Shown in pieces: positions 44,157 through 53,740 of a DNA stretch of 64,000 bases (its first letter is position 1; each line of letters begins with the position of its first letter). The stretch is from Neoceratodus forsteri (taxonomy: Eukaryota; Chordata; Ceratodontiformes; Ceratodontidae). Location of the stretch: NCBI GenBank assembly GCA_016271365.2, contig CM028131.1, positions 284,461,001 through 284,525,000 of the forward strand. The letters are read 5' to 3'. A program made the translations under genes and the position numbers. The notes beneath the pieces were generated by a model, which worked only from the letters and a program-made list of their open reading frames with translations, ran no database searches and was not told the DNA's origin.

Positions 44157-45988
44157 GGAGGTCAAGGACTGGGTAGCCAGAGTGGTGGACCAAGGGGGGC
44201 AGTTGATGTCACCTACCTTGACTTCAGCAAAGCTTTCGATACTGTTCTACATAGAAGATTGATTAATAAGCTGGGTAGGCTCAGGCTGGGTCAGAAGTTG
44301 GTCAACTGGGTGGCAAACTGGGTGGTGGGCAGAAAACAGAGATTGGTGGTAAATGGTATACAGTCAGAAAAGATGCAAGTCACAAGTGGGGTACCTCAGG
44401 GATCAGTCCTGGGGCCAGTTCTCTTCAATATCTTCATCAGTGACATTGCAGATGGACTGGAGGGTAAGGTTTGTCTGTTTGCAGATGACACCAAGATCTG
44501 CAACAGAGTAGATGATCCAGATGGGGCGGGCAGAATCAGAAGAGATCTGGATAAACTAGCAAAATGGTCAGAAGAGTGGCAACTGGGGTTTAACGCAAAA
44601 GAGTACAAGATCATGCACATAGGGAAGAGAAACCTTGAAGCCACCTGTGGGTTGGGAGGGGAATTGCTGGCAATCACAAGGAAGAAAGAGACTTAGGCAT
44701 CATCATCAACAGATGACCTGAAATCATCCAAGCAGACCACCTAAAGTAGTAAGTAAGGCTAGAGGGATGTTGGAGTGAATTAGTAGGGGTATCACAAGTC
44801 ACAAGAGGGAGGTAATAATCCCTCTTTACAAGACACTGATTAGGCCCCATCTGGAATACTGCATGCAGTACTGGAAACCAAACCTGCACAAAGACATTAA
44901 CAAAATGGAGGCAGTCCAGAGAAGGGCAACCAAAATGGTGCAGGGACTGCATCAGAAAACATATGAGCCAGCCCCGTGGCGCTGAGAGTTGAGGCACTGG
45001 ATGCCACACCTCGCTCCATGCTGGCGATCCGGGTTCAGGATCGGACTCGGGTCACTGGTGGGACGGCTGGGGGGAGATAGGCTTGAGCATCCCACGACAG
45101 CTCGCCTACTCCAGGGAGGGTTGAGGCCACAGCCCGCACACTTGTCTGACTCCGAGCAGAGGCTTGGAGTACTACAAGCCCCTTATGGTAGGGGATAGGC
45201 GGCCGCTATACAGTGTGACGTCGGCGCTCAACGCCTTGATGTTAGGGGTCTCACGCTGTAGGGGAGAGATAAAAGAGGAAAAATAGCCTGCCATCACTGG
45301 GAAGATGGGGCTCTGGAGACGAGTTCAATGTGCCTTCACCCGCCTCGACGCCCCTGACTGACGAAACAAAGTGATGGGACACAGGGGTCTGCCCCATCCC
45401 CACTGGGGTAATCAAGCTCCATGGGGATCCAGGGTCATTTGGTAGGGTGGTAGGCAGAAGGATGTCTGCCTAGGAGCTCCTGATGGGTCGGGATGGCAGG
45501 CTGGGAAGGTGGAATAAACAGAAATTAAAAAAAGAAAGCATGAGGATAGATTAATAGAGCTCAATATGTATCCTAGACCAAAGGAGGGAGAGAGTGATAT
45601 GATCAAAACATTCAACCATCTTAAGGACATTAACAAGGTGAAAGAGTCTAACATGTTTTAATATATGAAAAACAGCAGGATAAGAGGACACAGCATGAGA
45701 TTAGAGGGATGCCGATTAAGGGGTAATGTGAGGAAGTTATTTTTCACAAAAAGGGTGGTGGATGTATGGAATGGCCTACCTCAGGAAGTGGTGGATATTA
45801 ATACAGTGCAGGGCTTCAAACAGGCATGGGACAGGCATAAGGGAGCAATAAAGATGAGTATGAAGAGATAGGCCATTGACCAGTACAGGCCTATGGATAT
45901 TCATAGGGTAGAAAAATGAGCAGACTGGATGGGCCTTGTGGACCTTATCTGTCATCAACTTTATGTTTCTATGTTTCTATGTTAGGGG
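44157..45988 (+). pseudogene. CR1-like RT and C-terminus, split by a SINE
   Basis: The RT is unusually well preserved. Block 44,259-44,696 reads [20 protein letters not shown] and KVCLFADDTKICNRV, so the FADD catalytic box is intact, and then [33 protein letters not shown] lies just upstream across a frameshift (44,210-44,262). YKTLIRPHLEYCMQYW-like text follows at 44,828-44,880. The frame stops at the SINE (44,968) and resumes at 45,533. There, 45,665-45,871 gives LRGNVRKLFFTKRVVDVWNG and LPQEVVDINTVQGFKQAWDR. The tail ends with CTATGTTTCTATGTT. Confidence 0.85.
44968..45532 (+). mobile_element. Long tRNA-derived SINE (565 bp) with target duplication
   Basis: The insertion is flanked by AGAAAACATATGAG (44,954-44,967) and AGAAAGCATGAG (45,533-45,544), an imperfect target duplication. 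The head has a possible A box (TGGCGCTGAGAG, 44,978) and a B box (GGGTTCAGGATC, 45,031-45,042) at tRNA-gene spacing, so it should be transcribed by RNA polymerase III. The 490 bp body is unlike SINEs I know, and the 3' end is A-rich (GAAATTAAAAAAAG). It inserted into the CR1 C-terminal region. Confidence 0.75.
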
Positions 45989-46328
45989 TAGTTTTAGGCA
46001 GATGAATCTTTCTAATACAGAATACCATCCAATAGTCACTGAATACATCTGGCAAGACACTAACACTGACAATTTTGTGTGGATGACAAGAAAGCATGCC
46101 ATCAGGGAGTGCTTACTTAAAACAGTACCGGCAGGTACAACAGAGGTTCTGGTTTGTGGGGAGAGGTTTAAGGCATGGCCCTCAGATATGATGGTTATCC
46201 TAGAGGAGTACAGGCAGTTTGAGTTTATGTCTCCCAGTAGGGGATGTTCAACCCTAGAGAGAGGAACCGTATCTGATAAGGCATTTAGAACATCCAATAG
46301 AGAGTCTCAGATAGCTAGACAGCAGTAG
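45989..46328 (+). other. Unidentified open stretch of ~110 codons
   Basis: The frame is open from inside the CR1 tail to the stop at 46,326. Beyond the CR1 sequence it reads FRQMNLSNTEYHPIVTEYIW, WMTRKHAIRECLLKTV, EVLVCGERFKAWPSDMMVIL and EEYRQFEFM. The composition is protein-like, with no simple repeats. I recognise no domain. It sits between a CR1 3' end and a foldback element. Confidence 0.35.
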
Positions 46329-46518
46329 TAAATGCCACAAATAGATGGGAAGGGACTTTTGGAACTGTAGTTTGCCTATGATAAACTCCATGACAGCCAG
46401 AACTAGCTTGGATGAGGATATTTAAAATTTTTGTTTTGGGCTGTATCAGTATCCCACTGCCCCTCAATTTTCTGTCCCGGACAGTTTTCCTTTATTCCTG
46501 CTGACCCCGCCAAGACAC

Positions 46519-47386
46519 AGAGGCCCAGATATTCAAAAGGGTTCGCATGGCGAAACTATGTTGCGCCATGTGCAACCCACTGTCTTCAGCACGATATTCA
46601 AAAGGGAAAAGTGTGCGGCACAAACCCGATGTGTGCTGGAGTGCATCAGTAATGTATGCAGCGCAGGTGGGGCGTGCCCATGCATACCCTGCACAGCCCG
46701 ATATTCAGCCCAGGATGTGCAGAGCCATGCATGCTCAACCCCTACTTGCACCAGCACAAAGTTGATCCAAAAAAAAGAACAACTGATGGCCACCACAGGT
46801 GACTGCCGCATTGCAGGGTGCAATATGGCAGCTGTCACCTATAGGTGGCCCTCTACTCGGCTGCACCTGGCGGTGCCCCCATGCCCGATACGTGGCATTT
46901 GTCAAAAGTAATAAAACTGTCCAATATCCCTGGTGGTCCAGTGGACTAGCTATCTGCCCATCCAGGCATTTGTAAAAACAGATCACTTCCAATATCCTTG
47001 GTGGTCCAGTGGACCAGCTATCTGCCCAATCACGGCATTTGTAAAAACAGATCTCTTCCAATATCCCTGGTGGTCAGTTGACCAGCTATCTGCATGATCG
47101 CTGGCATTTGTAAAAAAAAATATGTCCACTATCCCTGGTGGTCTAGGGGTTCCCCTCCCCACCCGCCACTGAGCCCCACCGCCCTGCTCCCCTGGTCAGC
47201 TGGCGGGTGGCAGCACCCCACCCGCTTGCCGCCCCGCTGCCCGCCGACTGATACCATCGGTAGGGCTGCACACCCATTGGTTTCACATATCTGAATGTGT
47301 AGTACGGTATAGCTGCATGCCCATTGGCTCATGCTGTGAATCATCGGCATGCAGCCCTACCAACGGTGTCAGTCAGCGGCAAGGGA
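46519..47386. mobile_element. Foldback element, truncated (copy 2)
   Basis: The left end GGCCCAGATATTCAAAAGG matches copy 1 at 10,457. The first arm and the centre are present, and the second arm starts (TGCAGCCCTACCAACGGTGTCAG, inverse of GACACCATCGGTAGGGCTGCA type text at ~47,250). The copy then breaks at ~47,386 and joins the 299 bp repeat family. No protein is encoded. Confidence 0.7.
46920..47150 (+). repeat. Four ~68 bp tandem subrepeats in foldback copy 2
   Basis: Units open with CCAATATCC[C/T]TGGTGGTC at about 46,920, 46,988, 47,056 and 47,124. The palindromic core GGTCCAGTGGACC is present in the first two and decayed in the others. Units here share CAGCTATCTGCC where copy 1 has CGCTGTCTGCC, so the two arrays have drifted as blocks. 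Confidence 0.8.
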
Positions 47387-47990
47387 AAATGCCAGTGTTG
47401 AAAATCTGGCATGAAAATGACAGAATTTGCAAAGTTACAAGGGTGCATGGAAACTGCAAAATGCACACTTGTAACACAGTCATTTTATGGACTTTCATCA
47501 CCAAATTTTCAACATAGGCATTTTAGGACCTCTGCTCATGAACAGTGTCACTGTTATTTTCTCAAACTATCCCAAAAACTGATTTTGCACAGCGACCACA
47601 CTATTCTGCACCAGACGTGTGAAAACACATTTCAGCCAGGATATGTAAAATGACAGCTGCACTGTTCATAAGGAGGTGCGGAAAAGTGACAATTTTGAAA
47701 ATCGGGAGTGAAAATATTACAGATTCACAAAGTTACGAGCGTGGGTGGAAACAGCACAACGCGTGCTCGTAAAACAGCCATTTTTTGGATTTTATTCACC
47801 AAATTTGCCACATAGGCTTTTTGAGAGCCCCCTCATGAACAGTGGCACTGTGTTCATTACTCGGTCCCGAAGGTGATTCTGTGCAGTGACTGTGAAATCA
47901 CCTTTAGGGACTGAATAACCATAACAGTGACTGAATTCATGAGAGGCCCTAATAACCCCATGTTGAACATTTGCGCAAAAAATTCCAAAA
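47387..47990. repeat. Two units of the ~299 bp palindromic repeat
   Basis: The marker GTTGAAAATCTGGCATGAAAATG at ~47,398 and its partner TTGAAAATCGGGAGTGAAAAT at ~47,693 are ~295 bp apart and match the array at 25,312. The arms ATTTTCAACATAGGCATTTTA and CTCATGAACAGTGTCACTG are also present. Confidence 0.75.
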
Positions 47991-48539
47991 TGCCCGAGAT
48001 ATGCATCAAAGTTGAAAACCCAATTTATGCCATTATATAGCTTGCGGCATTTCTTCAGTTCACGGTCGACTTTGAAGAGTGCAGACGTGTTCCCAGTCCA
48101 CCGAAGATCGTCAGGCTGGACCTCGGAGGTAGGAGGTGAGGGGGAGGGGAGGCAGGGTGCGAGGGGTGGGTGCGGTTGGGGCAGGGAGCTGAACAGACCG
48201 TGAGGGACCATTTTCTTCTTTAACAGGTTAAAAAACACAAAAACATTGTGGAACATTTTTCTTTTTGACAGGAGCATTTAGCACACTGGGGTGGCCCAGC
48301 ATGCCACATGAGTGTTTGGGGGCTAGCCGGAGTGTTAGGCACCCCGTTGTAATACCAAAGGGGGCAAGAGCCGAGGGATTGGGCACACCCCGCACATAAC
48401 AAATGGGGTGTGATATGCCGACGAGTGGCCTCTGCCTGCACATAAATTGAGTCAGGGCATGCCGACGGGGTTGGCACTCAAGTCGGCATTGTGGCAGGCA
48501 TTGTTGCAAACGGTGGAACGCCACTTACATGTTCAAGAT
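47991..48539. other. Unassigned, hairpin-rich sequence
   Basis: The stretch contains an inverted pair CACACCCC/GGGGTGTG (~48,385 and ~48,404) and repeated GCATGCCGAC or ATGCCGACG phrases. A 161-codon minus-strand open stretch (48,277-47,792) crosses the repeat boundary. It contains VQPDDLRWTGNTSALFKVDR, which I cannot place. I would not call a gene. Confidence 0.3.
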
Positions 48540-49490
48540 TGCTGAGCAAAAAGGCTGTAAGACAGTATACACTAGAGAACAGCATAGGGGATGCTGATGT
48601 GTACATTACTCCTCAGCAGTGGGCTGTTTAGAACTTCTCATCAAGATACTGCAACCCTTTGAGGAAATTACTAGGGAAGTGAGTTCCAACAGCACCACAC
48701 TCAGCCAAATAATCCCATTGATCAAGATTCTTAGATTTCAGCTGAATGCAACCAGAGATGAGTTGAAAGGTACAATAAGCCAGTTTCAGATGGGAGAGTC
48801 TACTGTAATTGAAAGGGACTTGCCACCCAGAATAAAAAAGACATAGTACATAGAATGATTAAAACAGTCAGAGATAATTATAAACTCTGTGAAATGCTCA
48901 TGGCAGAATATTACATTACTGCAACAGTACTAGACCCATGGTACAAGATGAAACACCTCTCACAGTATGACCCAAATGTGTTCCAAAACTGCAGAGAGAA
49001 AATCATTCAGGAAGTAGATTTGCTTTTGAAAAAAACATGACAACAAATGCAGTCCCCTCATCCATTCCTCCTGCACCTTCACGGCTCTCTCTTCTCAGTC
49101 AGGCTACAAAACAGTCAGCTGCTGCCATTCGTTCTGCACCCATCAATCATCTCTGGGGCCACTTGGATGCTGTCGTCCTTGAAAAATCAGCCCTTCCTTC
49201 TCCATATGTCACCGCTTCTGCCCAGGCCATGGTTGACTTCCATTTAGCAGAAAAAGGTATCGAATGGAATGAAGAGCCCATTAAATACTGGTAAAGCAAG
49301 GAGCCTGTATGGCCTGCACTTGTGCAGGTAGCCTTGAAGTACATGGTCTGTCCCCCAACCAGTATATTTTCAGAGCGACTATTTAGCTTGGCAGGAAATG
49401 TGGTAGCTACTACCAGAAAATGTTGAAAAGTGAACATTCTTAAAAGTAAACCTTCCATTGACTGGTTACACCTATGACCCAGAGGCAGCA
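48540..49490 (+). pseudogene. hAT transposase C-terminal remnant (ZBED-like)
   Basis: The text runs through ITPQQWAV (48,610), LLIKILQPFEEITREVSSNS (48,634-48,693) and SQIIPLIKIL. It continues with MAEYYITATVLDPWYKMKHL (48,900-48,960), where LDP-x-x-K is the conserved hAT block with a catalytic Asp. After broken text the dimerisation domain follows at 49,320-49,470: VALKYMVCPPTSIFSERLFS, then LAGNVV and a stop. The SERLFSLAG block carries the conserved catalytic Glu. The enzyme would cut and paste hAT ends. Stops near 48,845, 49,038 and 49,425 and the lack of an N-terminus show it is dead. Confidence 0.85.
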
Positions 49491-49604
49491 AATACATTTG
49501 CAGTGACCTCAAAGGTGACTACTTGGAAGAGTAGAAAGATCACCGTTTTTCAGAAAAATAAATAAGTAGTACTCACGTAAGCCCATATGTGGCCTACAAA
49601 ATTG

Positions 49605-50110
49605 TTATACCTGATGGCACACTTTTTGCAGCATGTCCTAATGGACTTGTGTAATCTTTGGACTGCCTGAACCTGATGGCACACCTTTCGCAGCATGTCC
49701 TCATGGACTTGTGTAATTTTTGGACTGCCTGAACCTGATGGCACACCTTTCGCAGCATGTCCTCATGGACTTGTGTAATTTTTGGACTGCCTGAACCTGA
49801 TGGCACACTTTTCGCAGCATGTCCTAATAGACTTCTCTAAATTTTGGACTGCCTGAAGTTGGGACTGATGGCACAATGTTTTCAGCATGTCCTCCTCATG
49901 CACTTGGCTAATTTTATGATTGCCTGAACTTCATGGCACACTTTTCACAGCATGTCTTAATGGACTTGTGTAATTTTTGGACTGCCTGAATTTGAGACTG
50001 ATGGCACAATGTTTTCAGTATGTCCTAATTTTTGGATTTCCTGAATATGATGCCACACTTTTCAGCATGTACTAATGGACTTGTCTAATTTTTGCATTTT
50101 TGGATTGCCT
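49605..50110 (+). repeat. 62 bp tandem array inside the hAT element
   Basis: The phrase CTGATGGCACAC recurs at 49,611, 49,673, 49,735 and 49,797, spacing exactly 62 bp. Each unit contains GCAGCATGTCCT[A/C]ATGGACTTG and TTTTTGGACTGCCTGAA. More degenerate units follow to ~50,110, about eight in all. The array lies between the transposase and the right terminus. Units 2 and 3 are nearly identical, so local homogenisation is recent. Confidence 0.85.
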
Positions 50111-50351
50111 GAATGTAGGTCTCAGCCCACTCAGTACAGGCTCAGCCTCACAACCACACTCCCCTTCCACCACAGTGGCTAGGTCTCTAGACCCTAAGGA
50201 CATGCAGTTATATATACAGTATATATATTTTTTGGTAGGGATCCCTAAATGTGTCATCAATTTGAGTGGATGGGTGGAGGGACCCCATGCCACAGAAAAT
50301 AACTGCACGACTCTCAGTAGAGCAGAGAAGGAACTGGTGCAATAATAACAA

Positions 50352-50495
50352 ACTGATATCTGTTAGGAAGAAGTAGACTGTTGGTTAACTAAAATCTGCA
50401 GCTTATCCAATAGGTAGGGAAATGGGCAGACTGGTGGGCCAAGCGTCCTTATCTGCTCATCAAATTCAAATTCTATGTTTCTGTGTTTCTATGAT
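50352..50495 (+). mobile_element. CR1-like 3' tail inserted in the hAT element
   Basis: The 144 bp closely match 34,250-34,380 (GACTGTTGGTTAACTAAAAT, CTGCAGCTTATCC, GTAGGGAAATGGGCAGACT and CTATGTTT tail). Only the 3' end is present, an extreme 5' truncation. Confidence 0.8.
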
Positions 50496-50819
50496 ATGTC
50501 CATTGGATAATATATAGTGTATACTACTAAATGGGAATGGGATTCCTCCTCTGAGGTCAGAAAGGTCAGTTCACAGTTATAGCACTAGTACTACTGACTC
50601 TGAGACAGGAAACAGACAGAGGTCAACTGCATGACTGCCATATTCAATTGACCAGCACATCAGTGCTATAAACTCACAGTTTTCATTTCCTGAAATGCTG
50701 ACTACAATTATATGTGTGTGTCACAGATCTCAGTGTCGTTTTATGCAATTATATAGCAGATTTGCAGTTTTCATCACATTTTACAAAAGATTCTGATTTG
50801 AATCAGAACTAATCAGAAC

Positions 50820-50889
50820 TTATCAGGACTTTGGCCTGGATCCTGATCCTGATAATAAGGGTCAGGACCTTTTGTGTCCACCCAACCCT
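50820..50889. repeat. Right terminus of the hAT element
   Basis: The reverse complement begins CTAGGGTTGGGTGGACACA, a typical hAT terminal motif, followed by CCTGACCC and GGATCAGGATCC. No matching left terminus was found next to the transposase. A similar GTGGGTGGAC end occurs at 24,247. Confidence 0.6.
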
Positions 50890-52130
50890 AGATGAGACCC
50901 TTAGTGGTTGCTCCGTATAAAGAGCCAATGTAGAAATGGACACTTAGTCACCTGACTACAAGTGTCTATATAAGAAAACGATTCGCCAAGGGTGGGTTGG
51001 GCAGCTGGTGCGAAGAGCTGGTGGGAAAAGCGTACCTGTAGTGAGGGCTGCAGTTAGCATCTACTGGCAAACTTGAGTGTGGTTCCAGCCAGGCAGGGAG
51101 AGAGCGAGTCTGGTGTAGCTTCTGTCCCCACAGGTGCTTCTCCTCTATGAGCCACCACAGCAGTTTGGAGGAGGGAAAATCAGCAGCAGATGTCCTGGTG
51201 ACTTGGGTGTGAGCATGGCGTGCCTTCAGAGAAGCGGGACCGTGGCTCAGTTACCCAGACATGGAGGCTTTTTTCTGGGTGAGGTCCGAGCCCGGGGTGG
51301 GCATGGAAAAGACCTGAGGGGAGAAGGGAGGGATAGAGGTTAAGTAGTGGCAGGCAGGGGAGGGCTTAGCAAATTAACAGAAGAAAAGGGTGGGCAGTAA
51401 CAAATCTAGAGAGGTGGAGATAGCTGGGAGGGGGGATGGGAAAGGCTAGAGTGAGAAGGTAATTTAGAGGGTGAAGGCAGAGATTGCAGTATAAAGAGAC
51501 AGTATAAACATTCTCAAACAAACTCTGGTCAGAGCCGATATGGCTGTGGAGAGCTTTTGGGATGCTTTTATCCATTATTTCTAATGAATTTGCACAATGC
51601 AGATCTGTGGAAAGGCAGTTTCAATGTGGTCTTCCTTTTACACAGTTTTACAGTGTGTTTTCCTAGAATATGCCTACTGATTGCTATATATTTAAAGACA
51701 AACAAAAAAGCATGCTCAAACCTTTGCATTGCTCAAAATGCAATTCACATTTCTGGTAAAGGGTGCTGCTGGTGTGTGGCATCCAGTGCACACCCCCTAA
51801 AATATAAACATGGCACATATTCAGAATTAAACTATTTAACTGCCTATTGGCTTTTCTTATTTTAAACTCCATGAAAAAGGGGGTCCTCTTAGTTTTCAGA
51901 TTGGAATTGCAAGGTGAGCGAGCTATACCACCTCTTCACGGTGGGACCCATTCAGTATAGTCCCTACACTAGCTTCTCAGCTTCTTGCTATATATTTAGC
52001 CTGGATAGTTCACAGAAGAAATAGCATCTTATTTTCAGTGGGGGTCTACAGCTACCCAATATTATGCTGCATTAGTAAAATCAGAATGCACTGAAAACAA
52101 CATTTTACATCTGGGGGTACATATTAAGTG
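50890..52130. other. Unassigned sequence, no gene seen
   Basis: The longest open stretch is 102 codons (51,557-51,865), with no recognisable product. Confidence 0.35.
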
Positions 52131-52499
52131 CCGGACCGATGTGTGAGCAGAAAGATGTGTTGTGCAAAAAGGGTGTGTCGGTCGGCACCAATACAATATT
52201 TAAAGAGAATGAACCACTGATACAGGGCACGCATGCAGTGAAGCCCACCAGGATGAAGAGCAGCACTGCAGAATTCTACAGTAGAGTTACTGCAGCAATC
52301 AATTCAATTTCAATGTGAGTTAACCCTTTTGTCATGCAATAAACCTGTGACACTGTGCTTCATCTTGGCGGGCATCATTGTACTTGTTGAAAATGTGATC
52401 CTGGACGGGAGCTGCAGTGCAGGTGGCCACCAAGACAGGTGCTCCAGGATGCCCCCAACTGAATACCTCCCAGGGGAATGTGTGGCACATACCGGTATG

Positions 52500-53740
52500 C
52501 ACCGCAGTCCCCATGGGTGATATTCAGGCCAGGAATGCAAATGAGCTAATTGAACATGCAGGGTGCAAAGGGTCCATATGCATGCTCATTACCGGCCCAT
52601 TTGCATGTTGGCATGGGGATGAATGCACTGGAGCAGGTCTTGCCCCCAAGCCCTGACCCCAATCGCTCCCATATGGGACACACCCTGAAGTCTCTGGTGG
52701 TAAAGTGGCACTCCTCACCCATTCCCCCAGCCCCAATCGTACCAGAGTCCAGACTCAATTGGTACCATACTGTAGGGACCATGCTCCCATCCCTGATCGC
52801 ACCTGAATACACCTACAGTCCATGTCCATAGTGTAGTGACCCCTGCCCCCCCTCAGTGGTGCACAGACACCCCCCCTGCCCCCCAACCCATCCCATTGCG
52901 ATGACTAGCACTGTGATGGGATCGTACCACTGTATCACTGGGTGGTGGAGCACTGGCAGTAGGATGCTGGAATGTTTCATATGTAGACACGAGCTGTGTG
53001 TGGGTGATAACACTCAGTGGCCATACACCTCAGGAGCTCACATGTGGATCCATCATCCTGGTGCCATTGCACTTCTCAGTGCGGGTGATGGTCAATGCTG
53101 TACCCAATCACACAGGTCCCAGAACAGACATGTTACAGTCGACCTCTCACTCGTTAGTACAATCGGGGAACCATGGATGAACTATCCATAGCCTGGAGTG
53201 TACACTGCAAATGGCATTGCAGGATACCACACCCCATGGCACCCAGAATACCTCAGCAGTCCAGAGTGTGGCTTGTTACACAGGAGAATGGAGGAGCACA
53301 TGGACTTGCAGCAATGTATAACAGCAGGAAGATACAGCATCGACAAGGCATGCATTGGAGGTATGTCAATTCCCTCTTACGGTTTGCCAGGGATGTACAA
53401 ATGGCTGTATACACCGGTGGGTCCGCAGCTTGAGTAGTGCCCCAATGCACGGTACAGCCACTTGGATCATTCCACAGTGCAGGTCCCCAGTCCTTGTCCA
53501 GTGAAATTGGTGGCTGGCCATGGCAGGATGTAGAGGCAGTGCCAGTCTCTGCAACAGGTCAGGTATGGGGGTAGCGAGGGTGCCTGCATACTGGGGTGGT
53601 GGGTGGGGGTCCTCTACACTATGGAGATGGACCATGGTTTCCTCTGGTGTGATCAGGACTGGGGGGCCCTACACTATGGAGCTCTTTGGGGATGGAGTTG
53701 GATTGATTGGGGATGGGAAGGGGGTTCTGTGACAGCGTGT
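52500..53740. mobile_element. Second type of large foldback element
   Basis: Left-arm text at 52,790-52,855 (CCCATCCCTGATCGCACCTGA then GTCCATAGTGTAGTGACCCC) recurs inverted at ~53,590-53,725. There the reverse complement reads CCCATCCCCAATCAATCC and CTCCATAGTGTAGGGCCCC, then a second unit with CTGATCACACC and CTCCATAGTGTAGAGGACCCC. The right arm therefore has at least two tandem subrepeats. The left edge contains GTGATATTCAGGCCAGG, like the GATATTC ends of the first foldback family. The exact ends are not resolved and no protein is recognised. Confidence 0.55.

Noticed and set aside
45031..45042. Functional tRNA gene
   Set aside because: The B box is embedded in a 565 bp SINE with target duplication, and no cloverleaf with paired acceptor ends is apparent.
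47792..48277. 161-codon minus-strand open stretch
   Set aside because: About a third of it is the 299 bp repeat family and the rest shows no domain, so a real gene is unlikely.
49550..49806. Minus-strand stretches with MPSGSGSPKITQVHEDM repeats
   Set aside because: They are the translation of the 62 bp tandem array.
53173..53450. Host exon or Harbinger MYB-like gene in the second foldback element
   Set aside because: Overlapping frames on both strands are open; none shows the spaced Trp residues of a MYB/SANT domain.
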